A stretch of 13,724 nt of DNA from the NCBI GenBank assembly GCA_004802705.1, contig SGPL01000570.1:1-13724 (forward strand). Reading direction: 5' to 3'. Under the pieces are notes generated by a model that saw only the letters and a list, made by a program, of their open reading frames with translations, did not search any database and was not told the DNA's origin. Positions within the stretch are counted from its first letter, which is position 1. Every line of letters begins with the position of its first letter. The translations under genes were made by a program, and so were the position numbers. Positions 1 through 6,725 of this stretch are shown here, piece after piece. The stretch is from Bondarzewia mesenterica (lineage: Eukaryota; Basidiomycota; Agaricomycetes; Russulales; Bondarzewiaceae).

Positions 1-1
1 C

Positions 2-262
2 TGCGGTTGTGTCAGATTCTACTACTCCAAAAAGACGATCATAAAATTTTATCATTTTTTTTGCGGTAGCGCATCCGCCTTTGTAAGTTTTATCATCTAG
101 TTTTATTGAACTTGGACTTGAACTAGAACTACTGTCACCTTTTTTTTAAAAGCGGCGTAGCCGCCTCTTTATCCGCGTCAAAAATGTCAGTTGGGTCATC
201 ATCATCACTCCCTCCAAGGGCGGAGCCAGCCCCTAATAAATTTTTATATATAAAATTTATAA
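2..262 (-). CDS. Partial minus-strand reading frame of unknown function, running off the left edge
   Basis: Read on the minus strand, about 85 codons look protein-like rather than random. An acidic stretch with DDDD and PTDIFDADKEA is followed by a six-serine SSSSSSPSS linker, then KLDDKTYK, KMIKFYDRLFGVVES and the window edge. One base must be removed from the 8-base A run (minus sense, + strand 140-147) to join the two halves. This is the same kind of correction that the intron genes downstream need. Three GC-cluster repeats are read through in frame, giving GAGSALGG, KEAATPL and GGCATA. The upstream limit is unclear because the frame enters a long C/G tract near 269-291. I do not recognise a family. 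It is antisense to cox1, so it is either a gene nested antisense in intron I1 or a neighbouring gene. Coding status is an inference. Confidence 0.4.
63..79 (+). repeat. GC cluster family 1 (GCGGTAGCGCATCCGCC)
   Basis: A 17-base element with exact copies at 63-79 (+), 329-345 (-), 617-633 (-) and 812-828 (+), and a one-mismatch copy at 1320-1336 (+). The copies are usually flanked by T or A runs and a TTGTT/AACAA arm. Both orientations occur, as expected for dispersed mitochondrial GC clusters. This copy lies within the minus-strand reading frame. Confidence 0.9.
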
Positions 263-268
263 ACCCCT

Positions 269-291
269 CCCCCCCCCCCCCCCCCCCCCCC
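269..291 (+). repeat. 23-base poly-C tract
   Basis: An uninterrupted run of 23 C flanked by CCCCT and TCCCC blocks. In an otherwise AT-rich mitochondrial sequence this is probably an expanded part of the CCTCCCC element that elsewhere precedes the TAGCGAAGCAACTAATTTT repeat (530-557 and 1291-1316). Its length is unlikely to be reliable. Confidence 0.85.
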
Positions 292-295
292 TCCC

Positions 296-315
296 CTAGC
301 GAAGCAACTAATTTT
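296..315 (+). repeat. GC cluster family 2 (CTAGCGAAGCAACTAATTTT)
   Basis: Exact copy of the 538-557 element. All three copies (here, 538-557, 1297-1316) follow a CCCCTCC-type pyrimidine block. Confidence 0.85.
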
Positions 316-328
316 TGTTTTAAAAAAA

Positions 329-345
329 GGCGGATGCGCTACCGC
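329..345 (-). repeat. GC cluster family 1, inverted copy
   Basis: Exact reverse complement of the 63-79 element, preceded by a 7-A run and followed by AACAAAAA. The copy at 617-633 has nearly the same flanks, so the repeated unit is longer than the 17-base core. Confidence 0.9.
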
Positions 346-482
346 AACAAAAAGGCTCATCCGGAGAGGGAGGTCGGGGAGGAAGGGAGGAGGGGGCGGC
401 GTTTTTTTGCTATAGCAACCAAAATAAAAGGGGGGCGGCTGCTACGCAAGAGTAGCGGAAAAACCATATGCTTATCTCCGAA

Positions 483-499
483 GGAGCGGTAGCGGGCCT
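483..499 (+). repeat. GC cluster family 4 (GGAGCGGTAGCGGGCCT)
   Basis: Identical to 695-711. Followed by a T-rich TTTATTTTATTTTTGCT stretch resembling the flank of the other copies. Confidence 0.85.
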
Positions 500-537
500 C
501 GCCTTTTTATTTTATTTTTGCTTTCTCTCCCCTCCCC

Positions 538-557
538 CTAGCGAAGCAACTAATTTT
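538..557 (+). repeat. GC cluster family 2, second copy
   Basis: Identical to 296-315 and preceded by CCCCTCCCC. Confidence 0.85.
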
Positions 558-616
558 GTGGCTCTAATTTTTTTTGCTATAGCAAAAAAATAAGGAGCGC
601 ACTTTGTTAAAAAAAA

Positions 617-633
617 GGCGGATGCGCTACCGC
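617..633 (-). repeat. GC cluster family 1, inverted copy
   Basis: Exact copy of the 329-345 element, with matching A-run and AACAAAA flanks. Confidence 0.9.
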
Positions 634-671
634 AACAAAAACAGGCGGTTTTTGTTTAAAAAACGCCCCCG

Positions 672-711
672 CTTGCGAAGCCAGAGGGGAGGTCGGAGCG
701 GTAGCGGGCCT
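672..711 (+). repeat. Composite GC cluster (family 3 plus family 4)
   Basis: CTTGCGAAGCCAGAGGGGAGG (672-692) is family 3, with an exact second copy at 1398-1418 and a partial copy inside the I2 HEG (2902-2915). It is followed by GGAGCGGTAGCGGGCCT (695-711), family 4, with further copies at 483-499 and, as CGCGGTAGCGGGCCT, at 13665-13679. Confidence 0.85.
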
Positions 712-722
712 TCTTTATTTTG

Positions 723-736
723 TTTGCTATAGCAAA
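723..736 (+). repeat. Palindrome TTTGCTATAGCAAA (family 5)
   Basis: A perfect 14-base palindrome with copies at 406-418 (one base shorter) and 573-586. Copies at 723 and near 13692 both follow a family 4 cluster and TTTATTTTGTTT, so families 4 and 5 form one composite unit. Confidence 0.8.
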
Positions 737-811
737 CAAAAATTAGGGCAGTAGCTTTATAAAATTTTATATAAAATTTTATTAAGTAGCCACTCGCCTA
801 TTAATTATTTT

Positions 812-828
812 GCGGTAGCGCATCCGCC
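812..828 (+). repeat. GC cluster family 1, direct copy
   Basis: Exact copy of the 63-79 element, preceded by a T run. Confidence 0.9.
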
Positions 829-1004
829 TGTTATCTCGGGGAACAAACGCGGCTGCTACGCAAGATAATAAGGGCGGTAGCGATAAANAAAAAAANAAAA
901 AAAAACAAAATNNNAGAANNNTTTTAAGATTAAATAATAATGGTACAAATTTATAATTATTTTTTTTGTTAAAATTCATTTATCTACAAAGTAAATCTGT
1001 AGTA

Positions 1005-1205
1005 ATGGTAACTAGCAGGTAGAATCTACCTTAGAGACTGTACGTGTTATATATTCTTGTGGCTTTTTTTTTACTTTTTAGAAAAAAACCCTACCTGGAT
1101 TTTAAAGGAGCCTATTTTACGTTTAATGCTACCTTTTCCTGGGGTAAGGTTTTTATACATTGTAAAACCTTAGCGATTATAACAATAAAAAGAAACAGTC
1201 CAAAA
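1005..1205 (+). ncRNA. Group I ribozyme core of intron I1 (Q, R, P8, S)
   Basis: A Q-like AACTAGCAGG (1010-1021) is followed by an R element TTAGAGACTGTACG (1031-1044). The S element AAGAAACAGTCC (1190-1201) can pair with R as P7: GACTGT 1036-1041 with ACAGTC 1195-1200, six Watson-Crick pairs. The other introns here use GACTA/TAGTC, so both strands of the helix have changed together. Between R and S lies a perfect 9-bp hairpin, TAAGGTTTT 1145-1153 with AAAACCTTA 1164-1172, in the place of P8. The core is therefore compact and the HEG lies 3' of it. The 5' half of the core (P1, P) is not recognisable. Confidence 0.65.
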
Positions 1206-1296
1206 AAAAGATATATAATTTTAATTTGTCCCAATTGTACATTATAATACAATACCCCTAATAAATATATATAAAATTAAATTAAACCTTACCCCT

Positions 1297-1336
1297 CCAG
1301 CGAAGCAACTAATTTTGTTGCGGTAGCGCATCTGCC
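1297..1336 (+). repeat. Composite GC cluster (family 2 plus family 1)
   Basis: AGCGAAGCAACTAATTTT (family 2; other copies at 296-315 and 538-557) runs directly through TTGTT into a one-mismatch family 1 element (1320-1336). It lies between the I1 ribozyme core and the I1 HEG, so repeat insertion has lengthened the intron here. Confidence 0.85.
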
Positions 1337-1397
1337 TTTTGATAAAAACAGGCGGAGCCAAAAAAAGGCGGGGCGGTGGTATTCCACCGCCCCCCCG

Positions 1398-1418
1398 CTT
1401 GCGAAGCCAGAGGGGAGG
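1398..1418 (+). repeat. GC cluster family 3, second copy
   Basis: Identical to 672-692. It sits just upstream of the I1 HEG start, after a C-rich CCGCCCCCCCGC block. Confidence 0.85.
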
Positions 1419-1445
1419 AAGAGCGGCTTATTTATTTTTTATTAA

Positions 1446-2399
1446 ATGACAGGAGTATTTTTAAATATGATAATTCCAGTAATAGCTACTAATTCGAAAT
1501 ATTCCAGATTTGCTTATTATCTTACAGGTTTAATAGAAGGAGATGGGAGTATCAAAGTATATGATAAGGAGCAAAAAGGGAATAAAAAGCCTATTTATCC
1601 TTCAGTAACTATTACTTTTGTAGATAAGGATTTACCTTTGGCTAATATAATAGCTCAAAAACTTAAAGCTACTAATTAAACAAAGCTCCAGGTAATTATT
1701 ATGTTTTAACAGTCTATAAACAATCGGCATTATATGAATTAGCTAAATTGATCAACGGTAAATTAAGAACCCCTAAAATAGAGGCCTTACACCGTTTAAT
1801 TCATTGGCTGAATAAAACTGATAAATTTGAAAGTCTCGAATTATTGCCCATTGATGACTCTGATTTAACTTCAAATGCCTGGTTAGCAGGATTTTCAGAT
1901 AGCGATTCTAATTTTTTAATTTCCTTTAATTTATCTAATTATAGAGGAATAACAGGAATTGCTAAGAATATTAGTTTTAGTTATCGAATATCTCAGCGCC
2001 AAGAATATCATCGTACTTCTGTCTTCTCTTATTCTACCAGCTATTTACCTATTATGTCTTCCATTGGTAAAACTTTTTTTTAGTAAAGTTGAAGTCATTA
2101 AACGAAATAGGATTAATTCTAAGACAGGTGAAGGCTATATCGAAAATGCTTATTTAGTTAGAGTCAAAAACAAGGTAAATAGATTAGAATTGATTAAGTA
2201 TTTTGAACACTTTCCCTTGTTGAGTTCTAAGTATTTAGATTTTTTAGCTTGAAAAAATGCACAAGAATTAGTGAATAATCGAGAATATCGAACAGTTGAT
2301 GGTACTGCTAAATTAGTCAGTCTTAAAGCATCTATGAATAGCAAACGTACTCAATTTTCTTGGAATCATTTGGATGAATTTTTTAAGATATCATCTTAA
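1446..2399 (+). CDS. Intron I1 LAGLIDADG homing endonuclease, frameshifted as sequenced
   Basis: A DNA endonuclease expected to cut the intronless cox1 allele and so promote intron homing. It starts at an ATG directly after a stop (MTGVFLNMI). First motif is YYLTGLIEGDGS, then a conserved GKLRTPKIEALHRLIHWLN block, second motif WLAGFSDSDSNF, and a C terminus with SMNSKRTQFSWNHL ending at TAA. It is a clear paralogue of the I3 HEG, which shares GLIEGDG, RTPKI..LHRLI and RTQF.W.HL. Two frame breaks are present. The first, near 1676-1688, needs a base added and the protein is a few residues short there compared with I3, so it may be a real lesion. The second, in the T run 2074-2081, is repaired by removing one T. 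TGA at 2250 is Trp. The second motif ends DSDS rather than the usual DG. Confidence 0.8.
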
Positions 2400-2463
2400 T
2401 AGTTGTATTTTATTACTAGTCCAAACATTTAAAAAAAAATATAAAAATTATATTTTTTTTATG

Positions 2464-2477
2464 ACAGGATGAACAGT
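2464..2477 (+). CDS. cox1: cox1 exon fragment, 14 nt (TGWTV)
   Basis: ACA GGA TGA ACA GT encodes T-G-W-T and two bases of V, the conserved cox1 segment before YPPL. TGA is Trp. The 5' end follows intron I1's terminal G. The 3' end is fixed by a P1 pairing: exon ACAGT (2473-2477) with intron GCTGT (2493-2497), with the usual U.G wobble at the splice site. Confidence 0.85.
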
Positions 2478-3694
2478 TTTTTTAAATGATAAGCTGTCTT
2501 TTTATAGTAATATAAAATGTTTAAACTCTAATCGATGCAGGAAAACTCCTCAATTTACTTTTGTATGACAAACTAAAGTAAAAAAAGCGAAGAAATACTC
2601 ATCAAATTTATTTTTGGTTGTAAGAAAGTTCTTCTCTTTACATTTCTTATCTTTTTTAACGAAGATAGAATACTGAGGACTATCTGCCTGGAATAACTGG
2701 AGTAAAGGTATCTTACGGTATAGAGTAAGACTCTGCCTCCGGCCTTTTGTTAAGTTATTCCATCAGAGACTTAACGTAGAGCAACCAAAAATTTTTAATC
2801 ATTCAAAATCTATTAATAGATCTAAACTTACCGAAAACAAGGATAATTTTCATCAATGATTAGTAGGTTTTACGGACGGTGATGGCTCTTTTACAATTTC
2901 TCTTGCGAAGCCAGTACGCGGTAGCAATAAAAAATGATCTCTTTTTTATAAAATAGGACAAAGTTCTTATAATTTAAGAGTGCTTTATTTTATCAAAACA
3001 GAACTAGGGGTTGGTTCTGTTTACGTGGATTCTAAACGTGGAGAGGCAGATTTTAGAATTAGGGATAGAAATACTATAGGTTCAGTAATATTACCTATTT
3101 TTGATAAGTATCCTTTATTAACAAGTAAAAATTTTGAATATATTAAATTTAGAAAAGCTTATTATATTCTAACTGATCCTAGTTTATCTTCTGAAGAAAA
3201 AAAATTCTAAATTAACGGAAATAAAAACCCAACAAAAGACAGAGGGTTATATATCTTCAGCTTGAAATAAAATAAATAATAAAGTTAATAATACCAATCA
3301 AGCTAAATTAGTTATGAGTAAATACTGATTAGTAGGATTTACGGAAGCTGAGGGCAGTTTTTATCTAGTAACTAAAAGTCCTACCCGAATAGTTCATGGT
3401 TTTGAAATAACTCAAAAATTAGATATTATCGTTTTACAAGCTATAGCTCACATTTTAGGTATATCTGTTAAAAATAAAAAAACCTATAATACTGTAGTTA
3501 CTACTAATTCTCGATCCATTTTAAATATTATAGATTATTTTAGTAATACTATGAAAGGTATTAAAGCTGTAGAATTTAGAATTTGATCTAGATCTTTTGT
3601 AAAACATAAAGGTAATTATGAAGAGTTAAATAAAATTAGACAAAATATACGAGTTATGAGAAAGATTAGATTGAATAAAGAGATTTTTGAATAA
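2478..3694 (+). CDS. Intron I2 LAGLIDADG homing endonuclease, exon-fused, one frameshift
   Basis: The frame continues without a stop from the TGWTV exon (2464) through the ribozyme core, with several TGA codons read as Trp. The first motif is WLVGFTDGDGSFTI, followed by an ELGVGSVY block and DKYPLLTSKNFEYIKFRKAY. A stop appears at 3208 after the 8-base A run 3197-3204. Removing one A continues the frame to the second motif YWLVGFTEAEGSFYL and to TAA at 3692-3694. Both acidic motif ends (DGDG and EAEG) are present, so the active site looks intact. A partial family 3 GC cluster (2902-2915) is read in frame as LAKPV, just after the first motif. It probably acts as a homing endonuclease, possibly with maturase activity, which cannot be told from sequence. 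Confidence 0.85.
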
Positions 3695-3943
3695 AAATTA
3701 GTGATCGCTCCTTCCCTTACCTTGAAAATAAAGTTATTGCCTATTGTTCATGCATCAAAGCATAGGCGGGCTTCTTGCTGTGCATTACTACGGTATTATA
3801 CACCCGTACGGGACACTACTCACGCTACTGAAGCTAAATTGGATAAGGGAAAAGGTCGCGCTAGCGCAGTGCCAACATAGTGGGAAGGCTGAGAAGCTTT
3901 TTTTTATGGCTAGTTCAATATTATGATTCATTTTTTTTTGGTT
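3695..3943 (+). other. GC-richer block in intron I2 between HEG and S element
   Basis: About 250 nt, less AT-rich than its surroundings, with several self-complementary segments: GCCTAT 3739-3744 with ATAGGC 3762-3767, the palindrome CCCGTACGGG (3803-3812) and the palindrome GCGCTAGCGC (3858-3867). Short open frames exist on both strands but show no protein-like pattern. It may be an elaborated P8 extension or a remnant of an inserted element. I do not recognise it. Confidence 0.5.
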
Positions 3944-4015
3944 GAAGGTATAGTCCAAACCTGCGTGTAAATGCAGGATATAACGATAGTGTTTTTGTCG
4001 CGTACGCTTGCGTAG

Positions 4016-4282
<267 letters not shown>

Positions 4283-5385
4283 ATTTGGAATATTCTGCTC
4301 GCTTTAAATTCGGCTATATGCTGGAAATACTTTCTATACAGTTGCTTTGAAAGTAAATCAGCAGGAAACCTGGAACTCTTTAGTTTAAAAGGGATCCTCA
4401 GAGACTACACGCCGCAAATCTTATACTGTGAATCTTTATTACATTCGTTTATGTTTGCTCCTATTATTACTAAGGCGGCGAAGCCGCGTTATTTTAACCT
4501 AAGTAAAATAATCGTTAAATCCTATAATCCTATATTTTGTTCATATTTCGCTGGTCTGATCGAAGGGGATGGTACGATTTATGTTCCTAAAAAAAAACAA
4601 AGCTCCGCACCCAAATGGTTCATTGAACTATCCTAGTATACAAATAAAATTTGATGTTAGAGACTTACCATTAGCAGTAATAATTCAAAAAGAATTAGGA
4701 TTTGGTTCTTTACAAAAAATAAAAGGTAAAAATTGTTACGATCTTATGATTAATAATCTCGAAGGTATAATCTCTCTAGCTGAGATATTAAATGGTTATA
4801 TGAGAACACCTAAAATAGTTATGTTACATAGATTAATTGATTTTTTAAATCTTAAATTTAGCGATCTAAATCTCTCAAAAAAAGAAAAAGATTTAAGTGC
4901 GATAGATTCTAATAGTTGGTTATCCGGATTTATAGAAGCTGATGGTATATTTTATGTAGGTCTACCGAAAAAAACTGTAACTTGCAGATTTTATTTCAGT
5001 CAAAGTGCTAAAAATCATTTAGGTTTAAAAAAAAAAANANNTAATGGANNTAGATTCATTAGCCAATTATTTAAACATAAATCTTTACACAGCCACTAGA
5101 AAAAAATCTCCCTGATTATTTAGAATATTATATTTCAAGTTTTTCTCTTGAAAGTAATTCTCTAATCATTTCTTATTTAGAAAAAATATCCACTATTTTC
5201 AAGTAAATATCTAAATTATAAAGATTGGAATTCAGTTATAAAAAATTATAGCTAATAAAGAACACAAAACTATCGCCGGTAAAGATCAAATTAGCAAAAT
5301 AAAGGAGGGTATGAATAATAGACGAACTCAATTTAATTGGGATCATTTACAAAGATTTTATACAGTTTATAATGATAAGATATAG
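4283..5385 (+). CDS. Intron I3 LAGLIDADG homing endonuclease, exon-fused, several frameshifts
   Basis: Fused in frame to the LPVLAG exon and read through the whole 5' half of the ribozyme core. First motif SYFAGLIEGDGTIYV, then QIKFDVRDLPLAVI, GYMRTPKIVMLHRLIDFL, second motif SWLSGFIEADGIF, KYPLFSSKYLNYKDW and NNRRTQFNWDHL near the C terminus. Both acidic motif positions are kept. Frame breaks occur at the A run 4589-4597, near the N bases 5038-5049, near 5100-5112, at A run 5181-5186 and at A run 5240-5245. Every break outside the N region is repaired by removing one base. The gene is therefore probably whole in the organism. It is a paralogue of the I1 HEG. GCGGCGAAGCCGCG at 4473-4486 is a short in-frame GC cluster in the N-terminal linker. 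Confidence 0.85.
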
Positions 5386-5554
5386 TCCCATCTCATATGT
5401 GAATATGAGAGCCTTCACCTGTTTATATTTTTAATATTAATAGAGATTAGAGTTTCGAGGCTTTGCTTCGTCGCTTCTATATCATGGGACGTAGTCCAGT
5501 GAAGCAAGAATAATAACTTTATTTCTTGTATAATTATAATTGATATAAAAAGAA

Positions 5555-6611
5555 ATGAAATGAGAATATCTCTTTTTTTTATTAGATTTAGATTTGAGTT
5601 CTTTTTCTTTATGTCTTATGAGTTTAAGCATTTTTATATTTAAGCCACATGTAATAGGTTTACTAATTTATACAATACTCTTTGTCGGAGGCAGAAAAAG
5701 ATTTAGAAGAGTGGATTTAGTAGAAATATTACTAACTATTTCTCTAATTTATAATTTAGGTTTACTAATAGATATTGGTATAGAGAAGGTAATCTCCTTA
5801 GTAGATGGTCCTCATTATTTAAATTATGTAATGCATATGTCAGATAATAATAAGAATTCATTTCCTGCCTCTGGCGGAGCCAGCGTAGCGGGTGGTGATA
5901 ATATCCCTAGACCTCCTGATAATATTGATGCAACTAGATTAATAAGATATCTTGCGAGTAATATAGCAAGCTTGGCATTAAGAAGACCTATTGGTCGTTT
6001 GACATCTTTGTTTGTTTCTAATACTTCAAATATCATTTTGGATATTATGAGTAATGAACAAAGAGCAAACTATTGAATTGATCAATACAATCATTATCGA
6101 AACTTTGGTAGATTGCGAGGAGGGCAACAAGGTTACGGACCTTTTGAAAGGGATAGAGGTACTAACCCTTTTGAAACACCTTTAGATAATGAGAACCCTA
6201 ATTTAACTCCAAATGATTTAAATGAATCAAATCTTTTAGATAAGAACTCTTCTAATTTTATTAGTGGTTCACCTTTTGAAAGATTTAAAGATTTATTTTC
6301 TCCTGTCGATCACTCTATTCCATTGGAAACATTGGTTAATATTAACTTACTCTTAATTATAGGTTTATTTTGCTTGGTTCTAGGGTTATTATTATTTCTT
6401 ATNTTTTTTTTTCTTTAATTTATTTATTATTTTTAATAAAGACTACTTTTTAAATAAAGTAGGTAATAAGTATGTATTAATGTACGCAAAATATATAATA
6501 TTTAGATCAAGAATAGATATTTTTGTTACCGGTTTTTTTATTTTATGTATATTATTCTTCATGTTATATGTATTATATTTTTTAATAGTACATCCTATTA
6601 TCCTTGGCTAG
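5555..6611 (+). CDS. Unknown multi-span membrane protein gene nested in intron I3
   Basis: In code 4 an ATG at 5555 (MKWEYLFFLLDLDL) opens a frame that runs to 6416, where a T run with an N (6403-6412) breaks it. Removing one base continues it to TAG at 6609-6611, giving about 350 residues. Hydrophobic segments lie near residues 5-33, 35-48, 57-76, 258-283 and 323-345. Between the third and fourth is a long hydrophilic part rich in N, G, P and R (SDNNKN, PRPPDN, RGGQQGYGPFERDRG). The C-terminal part has NKYVLMYAKY between the last two spans and ends FLIVHPIILG. An in-frame GC cluster (5867-5892) encodes SGGASVAGG. No LAGLIDADG or GIY-YIG motif is present, so it is not a second endonuclease. 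From memory, uncharacterised fungal mitochondrial membrane ORFs have a similar C-terminal layout ending in HPI, but I cannot confirm homology. TTG 5594 and ATG 5618 are alternative starts. Confidence 0.7.
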
Positions 6612-6631
6612 ATTTAAAGTTATTAGATTAG

Positions 6632-6725
6632 GGAATTACAATGCTTTTAACAGACCGAAATTTTAATACTAGTTTTTATGACCCAGCAGGAGGTGGTGAT
6701 CCTATATTGTTTCAGCATCTCTTTT
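6632..6725 (+). CDS. cox1: cox1 exon, 94 nt ([11 protein letters not shown] to QHLF)
   Basis: Encodes [31 protein letters not shown] and the first base of the following Trp codon. These are strongly conserved cox1 residues. The preceding base 6631 is the intron's terminal G. The 3' end is placed after TTTT (6725), where P1 can form from exon TTTT and intron GAAA (6732-6735) with U.G at the splice site. Confidence 0.93.

Larger units (their letters stand above)
263..1000. repeat. GC-cluster repeat mosaic with poly-C tract; no gene seen
   Basis: This stretch is built almost wholly of short GC-rich repeat elements separated by A/T runs. At least five element families recur here on either strand and are listed separately. 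Scattered N bases at 887-931 sit in an A-rich stretch. Short open frames on either strand are made of the repeats themselves and look non-coding. No cox1 exon, tRNA or intron core is recognisable. The cox1 exon that should precede intron I1 is not visible, so this is either a repeat-swollen 5' part of I1 or sequence outside it. Confidence 0.7.
1005..2463 (+). mobile_element. Cox1 group I intron I1 (recognisable 3' part)
   Basis: The intron ends in G at 2463, immediately before the exon codons TGWTV. The ribozyme core is at 1005-1205, GC clusters fill 1290-1420, and a LAGLIDADG gene occupies 1446-2399. The 5' splice site is not identified. The preceding exon, expected to end with GAG codons of a VESGAG-type cox1 sequence, is not visible anywhere upstream in the window. 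Placing the HEG after the core (P9 region) is an inference from the R-P8-S spacing. An S-like ACTAGTCC at 2417-2424 leaves a weaker alternative with the HEG between R and S. Confidence 0.55.
4283..6631 (+). mobile_element. Cox1 group I intron I3, 2,349 nt, carrying two unrelated genes
   Basis: Inserted between the codons of LAG|GIT. P1 is a 7-bp pairing with the terminal U.G. A P-like GCTATATGCTGGAAAT (4312-4327), a Q-like AATCAGCAGGAAAC, and R GGATCCTCAGAGACTACACG (4392-4411) precede the HEG. S is AAGATATAGTCC (5377-5388), giving P7 GACTA 4403-4407 with TAGTC 5383-5387. The HEG's stop codon TAG (5383-5385) is part of S. A P9 hairpin TCTCATAT/ATATGAGA (5392-5411) follows. After it, instead of a short tail, come about 1.2 kb holding a membrane-protein gene (5555-6611), and the intron ends in G at 6631. 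The core is of the IB-like type by motif appearance. Confidence 0.8.

Noticed and set aside
184..492. A 102-codon + strand open frame with poly-proline
   Set aside because: It is made of GC clusters and the poly-C tract (the prolines) and shows no protein-like pattern; the opposite strand looks more coding at its left end.
782..979. A 65-codon minus-strand frame
   Set aside because: Composed of GC-cluster and A-run sequence with N bases; no conserved features.
1044..1247. A 67-codon + strand frame
   Set aside because: Overlaps the R, P8 and S parts of the I1 ribozyme core, which explain the sequence better.
1448..1453. ACAGGA as a separate 6-nt TG exon between two introns
   Set aside because: An intron from 1454 would have to end before TGAACAGT at 2470, after an A instead of G, and would have no R element of its own. 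Intron I1 ending at G 2463 is simpler.
2150..2344. A 64-codon minus-strand frame
   Set aside because: Antisense shadow of the C-terminal part of the I1 endonuclease.
2417..2424. ACTAGTCC as the S element of intron I1
   Set aside because: It pairs less well with the I1 R element than ACAGTC at 1195-1200, and a P8-like hairpin sits between R and the latter. Kept only as an alternative.
5488..5497. GACGTAGTCC as a second S element in intron I3
   Set aside because: AAGATATAGTCC at 5377-5388 matches the consensus fully and is followed by a P9 hairpin. No second R element was found to pair with this one.
5824..6036. A 70-codon minus-strand frame
   Set aside because: Antisense shadow of the membrane-protein gene on the + strand.
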